From Papaver somniferum (taxonomy: Eukaryota; Streptophyta; Magnoliopsida; Ranunculales; Papaveraceae), in assembly GCF_003573695.1 (NCBI RefSeq), contig NW_020621936.1, forward strand, positions 14,756,001-14,820,000: DNA of 64,000 nucleotides, in the 5' to 3' direction. A program made the translations under genes and the position numbers. The notes under the pieces are model-generated. The model saw nothing but the letters and a program-made list of their open reading frames with translations, was not told the DNA's origin and searched no databases. Below, piece after piece: positions 21,475-34,205 of the stretch. Within the stretch, counting starts at the first letter, position 1. Every line of letters begins with the position of its first letter.

Positions 21475-24268
21475 TGAAAAGACGAGGGTACCCAAATATA
21501 CCACAATCTTTAACTTATCCACCTATAAGTCCTCTTACCGAAAGTGATTGTCTATGGACAAAGTCGAGACAATACTACAAATTGGTATTCACACTTTGTG
21601 TGATTGTCTATGGATACGAGATCGAGACAATACGACTACCAAAGTGTGATTACTTGATAATAGGTTCGGACTTAACCAAACTCTATAGGATCACTATCAA
21701 GTAAAACGGAGTTACGTTTGTGTAATTTACTTTAAATTATAATAACAACAATTATAATTGCGGAAATGAAAAGTAAATGACACAGCAAGATTTTGTTAAT
21801 GAGGAAACCGCAAATGCAGAAAAACCCCGGGACCAAATCCAGAATTGAATACCCTCAAAATTAAGCCGCTATACAAAATCTAAACCAACTTCGTATATTT
21901 AAGACCAAGCAAATACCCCTAATTCACTTAGTTTCCTCAGTATACATGCGCTTCCGACATCAATGAGTGCACGCATTGGAACAATTCCTTTGGATCGTAT
22001 TCCAAACAGTTAAGGAACAACAAATCGGTTTGTTAACAACTCTATTGATTCTTTAAGATAAGATATCTCAAGTCATATGCAAAGGCTCTTCCATTTAAGC
22101 TAATAAACTCCTTTGCCAGGTTAGATCAATCTATCAAATAACTACAAAAGTAGTCAAGTTTATATTCACACTCAATCCAAATAAATCTCAAAGAGATATA
22201 TTGTGAATACCGATCTCATGCAACTATCAATCAAATAAATCCAATTCTAGTTGGAGCCCAGCCGATCAAGGTTTGTGCAACACAAAGATATGAGAAACCA
22301 ATAAGAAATCTTCTTCGTCTTCAAATCTTCGATTAAACCTGCACAAAACAACTTGAATCTCTTGTGATCAATCATGCGCAGAACGGAGTCTGTTAACAAT
22401 GGATTATCACAAGATGTCTTTAGATCTACAAACAGTTCTAAAATATCCCGTCGATACTTCGATCTAGTTTGAGTGAATCTTATATCAGAAGAGAAGATTA
22501 TCAAGAATAAACAAACTAGGTGCAATCAAAGTTTCAACAACTGTTAGTCAATCAAATCAATCGAAAACTAATAACACTGAAATTATCTAGTTTTCCACCA
22601 ACGGTATTCGTAGAGCTTCTTGATCCCAAGAAGTCTTTAAATGAGCGGTCGTAAGAGATTTCTCCTAATTAGGGAAATTTCCTCTCCGTATAGATGAATC
22701 CACCAGAAACAACAAAAAGATGAAGTTTGTACGGATCTTAAGATAATTTACTAGAAATGAAAACTTAGGTATTTATAGACCAAGGATGTCTGGACACCAA
22801 GGAATTTCCAAAACCGAAAATATTCTTAAGATATTCATTAAAGCACAAATTCGGTTTCATAATTCCTGGAAATGCTCTGTCCAAAATAATGACCGAAAAT
22901 CTCTTTGGAAAATATTTAACTAGTAAATGCACATTACTAATTCTCATTTTCATAAAATAAAATTAAGACCTTAATTAAAAGATTCTTAACTTATTTATGT
23001 TTCGATCCTGGGATTTTCTTCCTTTAGTTATTAAGGAATAACTTTGAACAATTAAAGATAAACATTATTGCATGTGTTCAAAGTGTGTAGACATCCTTAC
23101 TTTGTAAGTCCTCTTTCATAATTACAACCTTGAAACCGATTTGCCACACTTCCAAACAAGTTTAGAATTGGTTCATCTGACTTTCAAGAACTATGTGATT
23201 GATCAAGAACACTCAATCACAAATCATGGGTTTAACGGTTTTACCAAAACAAGTTTCGGTTCTACCTCCATGTGAGTAATGTGCATAGTCACACTAGATT
23301 TCCAAAATTTGGTTGACTAGGTACTAGGATCGGTTCCCCACATATATATGGTATCTAACTTATATGTGTTGCACATGTCCATAAGATCAGTTCCCCTTTG
23401 CCTAAAAACGTGTTGCACATGTCCATAGGATCGGTTCTCCTTTCTGCTACAAACTTGCTGCACCTCATACAAGGATCGATCCCCCTTTGTGATGTGTTGC
23501 ACCTCTTACTAGGATCGGTTCCCCTTTACTCAGATTCAGTCATACAAAAATTACAAACTCGATCATACCATCTCAGGTGATTACTTAAGATCGGTTTCAC
23601 TAATAAAAGTCATACCAATACATAAATCAGGCCTTTGTAAATAGTTTTACCTAGAATATAAACAAGTCATGAGCGGTTATTCTAAATCACACATATTGGT
23701 TGTTCACAAGATATGCAACGAATAACAATACCAATAACGCCTGGCGGTTTCCTTTTCGACTCATAAACAAGTTTATGAACTTACTTCCTTAAAACACATG
23801 CAAAACATTGTTTCCTAGGATGAAATCCTCACCTCATACCCATACATAATCAGAATAGCATTTAAACGATTATGTCGATGTCTTATCTATAAAGTTTAAT
23901 GGTTAAGCAATAAACCTTGTATTGTCTTCCTTAATACTATGTCTATCTAGAGTGTTCACGCTTCGCATTTTTTCTCTCCAATATGCACGACTTGAAAGAT
24001 ATGTTAGGGAATGAAACAGTTCAAGTCAAATATCACTAACCTCAAGTGGAAGGATGATGTTGTCGTTGTAGCTTCTTACTTATTCACTTCTTCAAGTCTT
24101 CGCAATACTTGTAATGTCTCATATCCTAATACTTTCAAGCTAACCTGTACGAAGTTGACTCTAGTACATAATCAAGCGACTCTTAAAATGAGTTTTGATT
24201 CACTAAAATATGACAACCAAACTTGACATACCAACGCTTGGTGGGCTCAACAGAGCTATGCTCTAACA
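21475..24268 (-). repeat. 3' LTR of element B
   Basis: It starts TGAAAAGACGAG and ends GCTCTAACA, the reversed ends of a TGTTAGAGC LTR of 2794 bases. Five GGATCGGTTCCCC-type motifs, some with a base change, lie at about 23327, 23383, 23426, 23474 and 23510. The 'gcaaatgcagaaaaaccccgggacc' block is shared with the LTRs of A and D, so all are related families. Confidence 0.85.
23320..23535. promoter_or_regulatory. Cluster of five GGATCGGTTCCCC motifs in LTR of B
   Basis: The five copies are spaced about 35-55 bases apart, mostly preceded by TGCAC(A/C)T and followed by TTT. The core GGA-TCGGT-TCC is nearly self-complementary. The same cluster in plus orientation occurs in element C at 29546-29722. 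It sits at the same relative LTR position as the different motifs of A and D. Regulatory function is inferred. Confidence 0.5.
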
Positions 24269-26078
24269 ATATCCCCCTTTGTCAATTTTAGTGACAAAAC
24301 TCTTACAATCATATGGATAAACAAATTACAAGAATTCATTACACATACGCTTGATTCCCGAATCCAACAACACAATAACCTGTATACATTCAATCCTTAA
24401 ATGTCGTTGTTGACATCATAATAACAAAGTTAATACTCCCCCTAATGGTGAGATAGGTAGATTTTATCAATCTGCACGTCTTTGTTATACCAATTAATAT
24501 GATATGTTACTCCCCCTTAGTCTATGATTTCACTCTTTCATTAGATAAACATTTAAGCACAATTGTCCTTTTCCTTAGTGATACCAATCAATATAAAATC
24601 AATGCAAGTATCACTTGTTTACTCCATATATTTCTCCCCCTTTTTGTCACAAAATGACAAAGAAATGAAAAAATAAATGACAAACCGAAAAGAATCTTAC
24701 AAATTTCAAAATAGACTTGCAAACCTATAGAGTTAAGCACGAGGGTTCCACACACCATTTTTGATAACCAATATCAAAACCGAAACTACAAAGTAATTTG
24801 TTTTGATATGTTATCAAGGAAATAATTGCCCGAAGCAATTTTCCCAATTTAGTTTAGCAAACCAAAAATCAACTAAGCACCTTAGTCCCTCTGCTAAACC
24901 GATTGTACAAATACAATCGCTTCATTCGATAAGACCAAAATAAAGATAACTCTATTTTTCTCATCAGGTTCTAATTATCCATATAACTTAGACCTTTAAA
25001 TTTTAAACAAGACAAGTAATAGGTTAGTTAACTAGCATTTCTTGTTAAGGCATTCGATTAGACTTGAATACCGAAACTTCCACTTTGATAAGTCTAACTA
25101 AGATAAACTTAGCTTCTCTTATCCGGAATCGAATTGGACTAAACAATCCATCCTGTAGACTTTTTCTTTCGTTAAGTCATCAATAATTCATACAAACCAA
25201 AATAAATCAACTTGCATAATTATTCACCTCAACCAGAAGAAAATGAAACAACATAGACATTATAGCACCGCAATTGCACCGAAATTTTGTAAGCCTAAAC
25301 AATTCACATCACACAGTAAAGCAAGATAACAATAGTTTTTCTTAACCGGAACCAACTAAATCACACATACATCCATACACACATAATGGAGTAAATCATC
25401 AATTGTACCGAAATTTTTTTAAGCAAAAGCAAAATATATATGAAATAAAATCAGGCTTTCCTTAAACAGGAAAACAATTAACTAACAACATTGTTACCTC
25501 AAATTTCGCATCCTCTTCTCCAACATGTTTGCATCTTCTTCTAGAGAGAATTAATATCGAAATATCATTATGTTGTCATCCTTATGCAAAAGAAAAGAAT
25601 AACAACAACCAACCTTTACCAGAGAAAGGTTGAAAACCGGTTTTTAACTATTGCAAGCAAAAGTTGAAAACCACCGAAACACATATGTTTTTATGCTAAA
25701 CCAAAACCGATTCAACATATTGTGACTTTTTCACATGTTGTTTCTATTAGAATCCCTCATGATCCTTTGATAAATCCTACCAACATGGGCTAGAACTTAA
25801 TCATGCTAAATCAAAAAGTCACTTAAACCATAAGGGTTCACAACATTATGAGATCAAATATCAAGGTAATAAAACCGAAATCAAACATCCCATAAACATC
25901 CATAGCAATAATAAAGCATTCAAGCACAAGCTACGTAATTCAAAAACCATCACAAGAAAAATTATAAATCAAATTATTTTATTTATAACAGTTTTATTCA
26001 TAATAAACTTAATACAATGATTGAAAGAAATCAAAAATTGATGTCTATTTTCCCGGATTAAGTATTACAACATATAAC
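24269..26078 (-). other. 3' untranslated interior of element B
   Basis: About 1.8 kb next to the polypurine tract is without coding signal. It contains CCCCCT boxes (24437, 24513, 24643) like the purine boxes in the 3' region of element A, and AT-rich filler with 'accgaa' words. This is the normal long 3' region of this family. Confidence 0.6.
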
Positions 26079-26397
26079 TTAATCTCTAGTAGTGCTCTTG
26101 TTGTTCACTGAGGTTTCTTCAGTGTTCAAAATTTTGAAGCATGTCTCAAGAGACTTGTCAGTAACCACTTCTTGTTTTTCAAGCTCTTCAATTAGAACCT
26201 TAAGTTGCAAGAACTCCTCTTGTTCCTTCAGTCTTTTCTTTTACCCAATCTTGATGTCGGACAATCATAACAAGATTGGTTTCCAGTTCTTCAAAACCTT
26301 GGATATATTGAGACATACTATCAGAACGAATCCACTTGGTTTTGGTTAGATCTTGTTTGTTGTAAGCCAACAGACATGACTCATCTTGTGATCCAAC

Positions 26398-27477
26398 TAA
26401 GGGTGCACACGGTACGGTTCGGCTCGGTTCTTGCCGAGACCGAGTACCTGTACCTTACACCCTTCGGTACCAAAAAAATGGACCGGTCCCGGTACCGAGT
26501 ACTTCGGTTCCGGTTCCATTTCAGGGAAAAAAAAAAAAAAAAAAAGAAACCTACTGCCATGTTTTTTACTTTTTTACCTATTTTTCAATATCTCAAAGCA
26601 ACAACTAATAAGTAGCAATATTAATAGCAAACCAAATAGCAGTTCGTCACCTATACTGTTAAATAGGCATTTCAACCATGGTTTTACTCCAATTAACTGT
26701 CTTAGAAACTCCGAAGCCTTGGTGGCGTTAACCATTCCTTGAACAATTAATCCCTGTTGATCAAATCGGCCATAACTGCTCGAAGAGGACGTCCGTGTTG
26801 CGAAAGTAGTCTATATTGGAAAGTTGAGAGAAAACACCATGATTATCCCATTCATGGGTCCAATATCTCCACACTGAGGTCTTCCTGTCAACTTCCTTTG
26901 GACCATTACCACTTGGGACAAAATAAGCATCTAACCAATCATTGTACAGTTTATTGACTAGTACTCTTTCATTCAGCAACTGTAGTAGGTGTGTTAGCAA
27001 GGGTAACTACTCCGCAGAACATTGGTTGCGGCTGAGATCTATCACATATTGCACAGCTATCCAGGTTGTGGTTATAGTTATCTCATTAATGTTTCCCCTG
27101 TTGGACTTTTATTTTGTGGTGTATATAATGAACATATATTGTGAAAATCACCTCTGTTGGATGATTCCGAGGAGGTCTGCCGTAAGTTACAACACCCTTG
27201 GAACAATAAAACGCCTTCTGAAGTCATTGTACCAGGACTTATCTTAAAGAAAACCATGGTTCATGTGTTAAATTTTGCTGATAGCACTTGTTATTCGGGA
27301 CTTCGGTCCGGTACGGGACGGTTCATGTGTTGGACCGTGTACCTGTACCCCCAGAGCTCGGTTCCTATTTTTGGGACCGGTACTTGTACCTTGTACCTCA
27401 GTTCGGTCCAAAATCAGGTACGGTTCCATCGGTTCCGGTTCGGTCCGTCGGTCCGGCTCGGTTCCTGTGCACCCTTA
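26398..27477. mobile_element. Non-autonomous hAT transposon, 1080 bases
   Basis: The termini are TAAGGGTGCACA and its inverse TGTGCACCCTTA, flanked by the eight-base duplication GATCCAAC (26390-26397 and 27478-27485). This size of duplication and the TAGGGTG-like ends are hAT features. Both subterminal regions (26410-26525 and 27290-27465) are crowded with CGGTTC, GGTAC and CGGTACCG words in mirrored orientation, as expected for transposase-binding subterminal repeats. An A-tract lies at 26527-26545. No hAT transposase is encoded. Confidence 0.85.
26761..27000 (-). pseudogene. Unidentified coding-like fragment inside the hAT element
   Basis: A 79-codon frame on the minus strand reads LLNERVLVNKLYNDWLDAYF, then SVWRYWTHEWDNHGVFSQLSNIDYFRN. 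Its composition (Trp, Tyr, Asn, His) looks like real protein rather than random AT-rich translation. It is unlike hAT transposase signature regions that I know. It could be a fragment captured from a host gene or a relic of the parent transposase. I do not recognise the family. Confidence 0.35.
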
Positions 27478-27629
27478 GATCCAACTGAACTATCAGAATC
27501 ATCAGACATGATATTTGATATGATTTTCTTCTTCCTCTCTGTAATGATTCCTTGACAATCTTTAACCCTTTGAGCTTCCTCCTTATTAGACTTTGAGATA
27601 CTGCGAGCTATTGTAGGCATGCTTGCTCA

Positions 27630-27633
<4 letters not shown>

Positions 27634-27681
<48 letters not shown>
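27634..27681. repeat. (TA)n microsatellite
   Basis: An uninterrupted TA dinucleotide run of about 24 units just upstream (minus orientation) of the ATG at 27620. Such tracts are unstable in length. Confidence 0.95.
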
Positions 27682-27684
<3 letters not shown>

Positions 27685-28815
27685 GATTGATCAGAGTATC
27701 AGAATACAAACAAGATATAGTTTCCCTTTAAAAAGAGACAACTTCCGGTCTGAAAGATATCAGGGGAAACCAAGAATATTAAACAATATATTTCGTTTCC
27801 TTTGTCCGAACTTCTCAAGTTGGAAGGTTTATTAAAATTCGAAAATTCCAAATATAACCTAAATTTTTTTTTGGAAGATCATGACAAACATGAACATTTT
27901 TTCACAACTATGGATTCGCAGCGATCCATAAAGTTTCACAACTTTCTTGATAAACAACTACACAAATAAATGTGCTCCAGATTTATTGTGCCTTTCCCAT
28001 CCATGAATAAGAGCACGAAAGAGGATGAGAATGCACAATTTTGATACAACTAGGTTGCATAGGATTAAGCTTTTTCTATCTTACAATGAATATCAGAAAC
28101 ATAGTTCATGTTTCTCTCAGGGAATTTCTGCCCAAAATATTTTCTCCCAAGACGATGATCTTTTCTAACTCTAGAGATATGATCATGTGGAGAAATTGTA
28201 CTAATGTGAGAATTCTCAGAGATAGATAAATCTCTCTTAATTCTTTAAATGATATTTTCATAAGATTTTCTCATTCTAAGGACTTCCTTATGATTCACAT
28301 TAGTGTGATTATCTGAAACAATTATCGGAAATTCTTGATTGTTTTTTTTGGCAGAGATTCTTTCTTTCCCTTTCTTCTGGAGTCGTTCTTCATCAAAACT
28401 AGAATTGTTTCGATATAGGTGTAGAGGAACCTTTTTTCAGAAGAGATTATCAACTCTTTCCTCTGACTCTTTTGAGTTGATCTTATCAAGTAGTGGTATG
28501 ATCTGTCTTTCTACCGAGGAATGATTTTTCAATTTTTTAAGACAAAAAACTTCCTTCAAAAATTTTACCACCGTATGTTGAAGAAGTATAAGTTTCCTGT
28601 CAAGTGACTGAAAATTGTATTCCTTAAGATCACCATCACGGAATCAGTTCAAAGTTTCCTTTGGACAAGATTTCGTTTGATCATCAGTAGATCTAGAAGC
28701 TGGTTTCTCATCCTCTTCTAACTTGATGTAATTAGGAAAACTACTATCATTTTGATCTGTTTCAGAAATGATTAAACCGGTTTTATCACAGTCTGTAAAA
28801 GTCGAGCAAGGACTT
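27682..28815 (-). pseudogene. Decayed gag-like region of element B
   Basis: On the minus strand from 28815 leftward, protein-like stretches appear. One is TDCDKTGLIISETDQ with KLEEDEKPASRSTDDQTKSC; another, after a stop near 28642, is DLKEYNFQSLDRKLILLQHT. Further left coding quality is lost. Charged, Ser-rich composition and position upstream of the 3' region fit a Copia gag in decay. No zinc knuckle or pol motif is visible. Confidence 0.4.
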
Positions 28816-30204
28816 TGTTAGAGCATGGCTCGGTTGAACCCACCAAGCGTTGGTATGCCAAGTTTGGTTGTCATATTTTAGTGAATCAAAACTCATGTTA
28901 AGAGTCGCTTGATTATGTACTAGAGTTAAACTTCGTATAGGTTAGCTTGAAAGTATTAGGATATGAGACATTACAAGTATTGTGACGACTTGAAGATGTG
29001 AAGAAGCAAGGAGCTACAACGACATCAATCATCCTTCCACTTGAGGTTAGTGATATTTGACTTGAACTGTTTCATTCCCTAACGTATCTTTCAAGTCGTG
29101 CATATTGAAAACATAACTGCGAAGCATATTTGAACTCTAGATAGACAGAGTATTAAGGAATACAATACGAGGTTTATTGCTTAACCATTAAACTTTGTAG
29201 ATAAGACATCGCCATAATCATTTGAATGCTATTGTGATTATGCATGGTTATGAGGTGAGGATTTCATCATAGGGAACAATGTTTACATGTGTTCTAAGGA
29301 AGTAAGTTCATAAACTCGTTTTGTGAACCAAAAAGGAAATTGCCAGGTGTTATTGGTTTTGTTATTCATTACATATCTTATGAAAAACCAATATGTGTGA
29401 TAAATTAGAACCGCTCACAACTTGTTGTGTTTTTGGTAGAACTATTCACAAAGTCCTGAATTTTGTATTGGTATAACTTTTATTAGTAAAACCAGTCTTA
29501 AGTAATCACCTTGGTATGCTCGGATTATGTCTGCCTTGGGGAAAGGGAACCGATCCTTGTAAGGGAAAGGGAACCGATCCTTGTAAGTGGTGCAGTACAT
29601 CAAGGGGAACCGATCCTTGTATGGGGTGCAACAAGGTTTACAGCAGAAAGGGGAACCGATCCTGTGAACATGTGCAACACATATAAGTTAGATACCATAT
29701 ATATGTGGGGAACCGATCCTAGTACCTAGTCAACCGAATCTTTTGGGAAGCTAGTGTGACTATGCGTAGTAATCACATGGAGGTAGAACCGAAACTTGTT
29801 TTGGTAGAACCGTAAACCCATGATTGTGATTGAATGTTGGTTTGATCAATCACATAGTTCTTGAAGGTCAGATGAACCAATTCTAAACTTGTTTGGAAGT
29901 GTGGAAAATCGGTTTCAAGGTTGTAAGTATGGAAGAGAACTTACAAAGTAAAGATGTCGACAAACTTTGAACACATGCTGAGGATGTTTATTTTTATAAT
30001 TGTTCAAATATATTCCTTAACGGCTAAGGGAAGAGAATCCCAGAATCGAAACACAAATAAGTTAAGAATCTTTTAATTAAGGTTATTAATTTCATTTGTA
30101 TGAAAATTACAGAATTAGTAATGTGCATTTACTAATTATATTTTCCAAGATATTTAGATTGTTATTTTTGGACAGAGCATTTCCAGGAATTATGAAAACC
30201 GAAT
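28816..30204 (+). mobile_element. Element C: first part of a SIRE-like LTR, plus strand, cut by D
   Basis: It starts TGTTAGAGCATGGCTCGG at 28816 inside the interior of B. It is the plus-strand counterpart of the B LTR, following it to the 'ggacagagcatttccaggaattatgaaaaccgaa' block (22855-22890 reversed). It stops where D inserts at 30205. Target site bases are probably GACTT (28811-28815), but the other end is outside the window. GGGAACCGATCC motifs lie at 29546, 29568, 29604, 29650 and 29706. Whether C is a full element or a solo LTR cannot be told. Confidence 0.8.
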
Positions 30205-32599
30205 TGAAAAGGCGGGGGTCTAACAACACCACCTAATATTTCGCTTAGCAATCTGTATGGACAAACTCCAATATACTTTTTATGAGAATCAACTAGACAG
30301 TTAGACTCAATCAATAAAAAGATATATCAAAGAGTTTATATCTCAATCTCTTGATTTGATCTTTACTCAAGCAAATGGAAATCTGCGAGTCTTTATCAAA
30401 GAGAGATAACTTGGACGGTACCAAAGACCAATGTCCAAAGATCAATCAATATCAATCAACAACCAAAGGTCAGATTTCCAACTGATAATCTTTAACGCAC
30501 AACCTGTAATATTTCAATTATAAAGATAAACAATATAATGCGGAAAATGAAATAACACAGACACCAGAAATTTTGTTAACGAGGAAACCGCAAATGCAGA
30601 AAAACCCCGGGACCTAGTCTAGATTGAATACACACTGTATTAAGTCGCTACAAACACTAGCCTACTCCAAGCTAACTTCGGACTGGACTATAGTTGAACC
30701 CCAATCAGTCTCCCACTAATTCAAGGTACAGTTGTACTCCTACGCCTCTGATCCCAGCAGGATACTGAGCGCTTGATTCCCTTAGCTGATCTCACCCACA
30801 ACTAAGAGTTGCTGCAACCCAAAATCGCAGACTTGATAATAAACAAATCTGTCTCACACAGAAAAGTCTATCAAAGGATAAATTTGTCTCCCACATAAAA
30901 CCCTAGGTTTCTTTCCGTCTTAAGATATAAAATCAAGGTGAACAGGAACCAATTGATAATCCGGTCTTATATTCCCGAAGAACATCCTAGATTAATCAAT
31001 CACCTCTCAACAATCCTTCTTGACTACACAAGCGGTTTGTCGAGGAATCACAAACAGTGAGACGAAGATGTTTGTGACTTCTTTATCTTGCCTATCGGAG
31101 AACTCTCACGATCTCAAGCCAATCAATAGATTGTACTCGAACGATAGAAGATGCAAGATCAGATCACACAACTACGATAAAAGTAGTATCGGTCTGGCTT
31201 CACAATCCCGATGAAGTCTTTAAGTCGTTAACCTGGTTTTAGAGAAGAAAACCAAAGGTTAAAGGAGAATCGACTCTTGCGAGCGTACTAGTATCACACA
31301 AATGTATGGGGATTAGTTTTGCACAATTCTAGATGTGTCCTTTCTATAGCCTTCAAATCAGGGTTTTTCCTTAGTTACAAAGCAATCCATATTCATCGTT
31401 AGATGAAAACCTGATTTAGATTCAAGCTAATATTTCTCAACCGTTAGATGAAAAACTTAGCTTGTTACACACACTTGGGTAGACGTTTACTGGGTTTGTG
31501 AAAACCATGCCCAAACGTGTACGTGTATGTTGGTTCAACATAGTAACCCAAAAGGTTAACCATATGAATAATTCATATTAACCTAGTTCTTCTTCACCAT
31601 AACTAGTTCAATTGACTCAAATGAACTAGTTAGAGAGTTGTTCAATTGCTATAAGATCTTATGTAACTACACAAGACACAATTGAAACAAAGATGATTCG
31701 ATTCGATGAATCGTCTCAGAAACTTTATAGCCACAGTTTGCATAAAGCATTCCTTAGTAATTTAAGTTTCATGTTCAGAGCACATCTTTAGATCATAACC
31801 ACTTAAGCTCACAAACAAGTTCGCGGACTTAAGGCAACCGACAGAGTTTTCCAAACTCAGCAGAAAATCTCGGCGAAGAGACTTCCGCCAGTTCGCGGAC
31901 TAGGTTCACGGACTAAACACGCAAACGAGTTTTTGGAAAATCCCAGTAAAAATTCTCGGCAAGAGAACTTTCATCAGTTCGCGGACTTGGCAAAGCCAAT
32001 TCCTCCGGTTTCTGTCAATCAACAAAGTTAGAAAACATCGGATTAAGGAATACATAGTTATGTAACCTAAACTCTCATTCCAATCATTGAACATTTTCAG
32101 AGGACGTTATATAGCCGTTATTCACAAACCGTTTCATGTAAGAGCAATTCTCAAAGTAATTGAAACTTTTCATGACTTTCGTCACTAGGTGAAGATAAAC
32201 TTGATCAAAGCGAAACGCTTTACCAACACACGATTTGGAGAAAAAGATAAGTAGAGTATACTCAGCTCGAAATGTCAAATGTGTATGATCTAGTCTACAT
32301 AGCATACGACTTTTGTCTCATAAGAAGTAGAATATAGAATAGATAGACTTTTGAGTGATAGATAAGTTCAAGTCTCCACATACCTTTTTGTTGATGAAGT
32401 TCCATGGTTCCTTGTGTAGATCTTCGTCGGTGTATGATGAATCGCCATGAAGTCCTTGAGCTCAATTACACCTTTCTATTCTAGTCCGAGACTTATCTAT
32501 AATAGACTAGAAATCAAGACTCATAGTTTGGATCACTAACATTGACAAACATGCTTGATATAGCAACGCATGCGAGGTCGACCGAGCTATGCTCTAACA
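30205..32599 (-). repeat. 3' LTR of element D
   Basis: It begins TGAAAAGGCGGG and ends GCTCTAACA, 2395 bases, and is colinear with solo LTR H except for about 525 bases (30500-31027) missing in H. Near-palindromes AAGTTCGCGGACTT or close variants lie at 31817, 31890, 31902 and 31976, at the position where A has its GTATGCGTAC motif. Confidence 0.88.
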
Positions 32600-33221
32600 A
32601 TCTCCCCCTTTGTTACTTTTAGTGACAAAACTATTAATACATATGGAATACAAAAAACATAAACTTTGGTGGCTCCTATTCCATAGTCTAATCTTCAACG
32701 TTCATTGAAATCTTCATCCTTCCAAGTACTCTAATGATCCCAAAGGTTGTAAGTTTAGCATCACCGTTGTTGAAGATCCGTAGCTATAACAATGAGAGAA
32801 ATCGAGATTCTCGATCATTATTATACAGTGTCATAATATCATTATGTAACATCAAAGTCCAATTGCATCACGACTTTAACAACAATACTATGGTGATATG
32901 TATCACTCCCCCTTAGTCAATACTCCATCTCGATCATGGAAACCACTCCCCCTTACACAATGATCCGAGAACCATATGTATTTGTAGTGTGAACTATATT
33001 ATTTCTCCCCTTTTTGTCAATAAAATTGTTAAAGGTAAAAGAACGAGATCATAATGAAATTTCCACAAGAGACATTTCATTGACTAAAAGAAAAAAATAC
33101 ATACCAACTTAATTTAGATGCAATCATAAAGCCGAAGCTAAATTCATTCATCAAGGAGTTTTAAGATTCAAGATAACCCCTATAAAATTCCACAGCCGCA
33201 CACCCCGCAAGATATTACCAT
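32600..33221 (-). other. 3' untranslated interior of element D, first piece
   Basis: The polypurine tract complement lies at 32600-32612, then reversed counterparts of the 9010-9430 region of A, including CCCCCTTA boxes at 32909 and 32949. It ends with ATTACCAT (33214-33221), the target duplication of element E. Confidence 0.75.
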
Positions 33222-33330
33222 CTAGGAATTACTGGCTAGTCCAGGAATGAGGGAATCGGTTACTGGCTAGTCCACTCCCAGAATTGATTTATCCTCTGGT
33301 CCAAAAACATGTTTTTGGACCAGAAACTTT
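33222..33330 (+). repeat. Left terminal inverted repeat of E
   Basis: It contains TTACTGGCTAGTCCA twice (about 33228 and 33253), then 'tttatcctctggtccaaaaacatgtttttggacca', which is itself a hairpin. The counterpart at 54340-54443 has 'tttttggaccagtggataa' and 'gctggactacacagtaatccc' in reverse order. Confidence 0.75.
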
Positions 33331-34205
33331 ATCCCCTACTCCATCCACGTGCGGTTTACACAAGACCAGTTTTCAAATATTCCCAACATACCCTTCTGCA
33401 ACTCAAAGTGACGAACAAGTCAGTTTCTTTCCTATTTTTTTCTTCTCAGATCGGTTTCTCTCACTATGCGTTTTGGATAGAATCAATTTCTGGTACTATT
33501 TTTCAATCATCTTCATCTGATTTTAGAATTAGGTTCTTCTGAGTTTCGAATTAGGTCATCTGAGCTTCGAACCAAGGTATTTATCCTTTCAATCATCCTC
33601 TTCTGCTGCTGTTCTAGAAATCTTGATGAATAATTAGGTTTATTCTGATCCGATTTCTATTAGGATAATTTTATATGATGTACATTGTTAACTTTTTATG
33701 ATTTCGTTTTATGATTTCTGTTTTATGATGATTTACAATTTCAATTCAGTTTCGAAGTAATTTCCGTTCGTTTTTTAAGTAATTTTCGTGATTTTCGTGT
33801 GTTTCAATTAGGTATTTGAGCTTCTAATTAGGTTTATCTCAGATTCGAACAAGGTCTGATTTCTGTTTATGATTTCTGTTCTTTTTTTTGTAATCTGATT
33901 TTTTGTATTTTCTACGTTTTTCTGCTGCTGTTCTGTTTAGTTTTCATTAGACAGATCGTGTAGTATGTATTACCAATACGTACTGCATATAGCGTGCTCT
34001 CTTTTCATTATGCAGTAGATGCCAATACATATGAATATGAGTCAGTACATGTCAATACGTCTTGCATATATCATTCTCTTTTTTCATCCTGCAGTAGATG
34101 CCAATACATATCAATATGAGTCAGTACATGTCAATACGTACTGCTTATAGCATGTCAATACAAAGACTCTTTTTGTTTCATCTCAGTACATGTCATTTTT
34201 TACAG
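33331..34205 (+). other. 5' leader region of the transposase gene of E
   Basis: A pyrimidine-rich leader with CT-rich sequence (33420-33480), then GAATTAGGT repeats. A possible first donor is ACCAAG/GTATTT at 33577. Long T-rich intron-like sequence ends in TTTTTTACAG at 34205. From 33960 to 34190 the words 'agtacatgtcaatacgt' and 'ccaatacatatcaatatgagt' repeat in tandem-like fashion. They are part of the dispersed palindrome family of element E. Confidence 0.5.

Larger units (their letters stand above)
26079..27620 (-). pseudogene. Small charged coiled-coil ORF of element B, split by a hAT insertion
   Basis: On the minus strand an ATG at 27620 opens MPTIARSISKSNKEEAQR and reads to SDDSDSSVG, where the hAT element interrupts. 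It resumes at 26389 as DESCLLAYNKQDLTKTKW and runs to a stop at 26079, with one frame change near 26230. Without the insertion it would be about 160-170 residues, strongly charged, with a coiled-coil second half (LKVLIEELEKQEVVTDK). It is probably the end of the element's gag or an accessory product. No known domain is recognised. The reading on both sides of the insertion shows the ORF was coding before the hAT arrived. Confidence 0.5.
21475..28815 (-). mobile_element. Element B: SIRE-like Copia element, 3' part, minus strand, interrupted
   Basis: B is the left (3') part of a minus-strand Copia element. Its 3' LTR is 21475-24268, and its polypurine tract is the complement of ATATCCCCCTTTGTC at 24269-24285. 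Its interior continues to 28815, where element C interrupts it. The rest of B lies beyond C and D and is not in the window. It belongs to a different subfamily from A, recognised by the repeated GGATCGGTTCCCC motif in the LTR. Confidence 0.8.

Noticed and set aside
24011..24226. A 71-codon frame at the right end of the B LTR.
   Set aside because: It lies wholly within the LTR, and its counterpart in C is not a conserved frame.
29540..29725. Regularly spaced GGGAACCGATCC copies resemble a CRISPR array.
   Set aside because: The repeats are short, spacers are of unequal length and partly similar, and the setting is a plant LTR. They are LTR-internal motifs.
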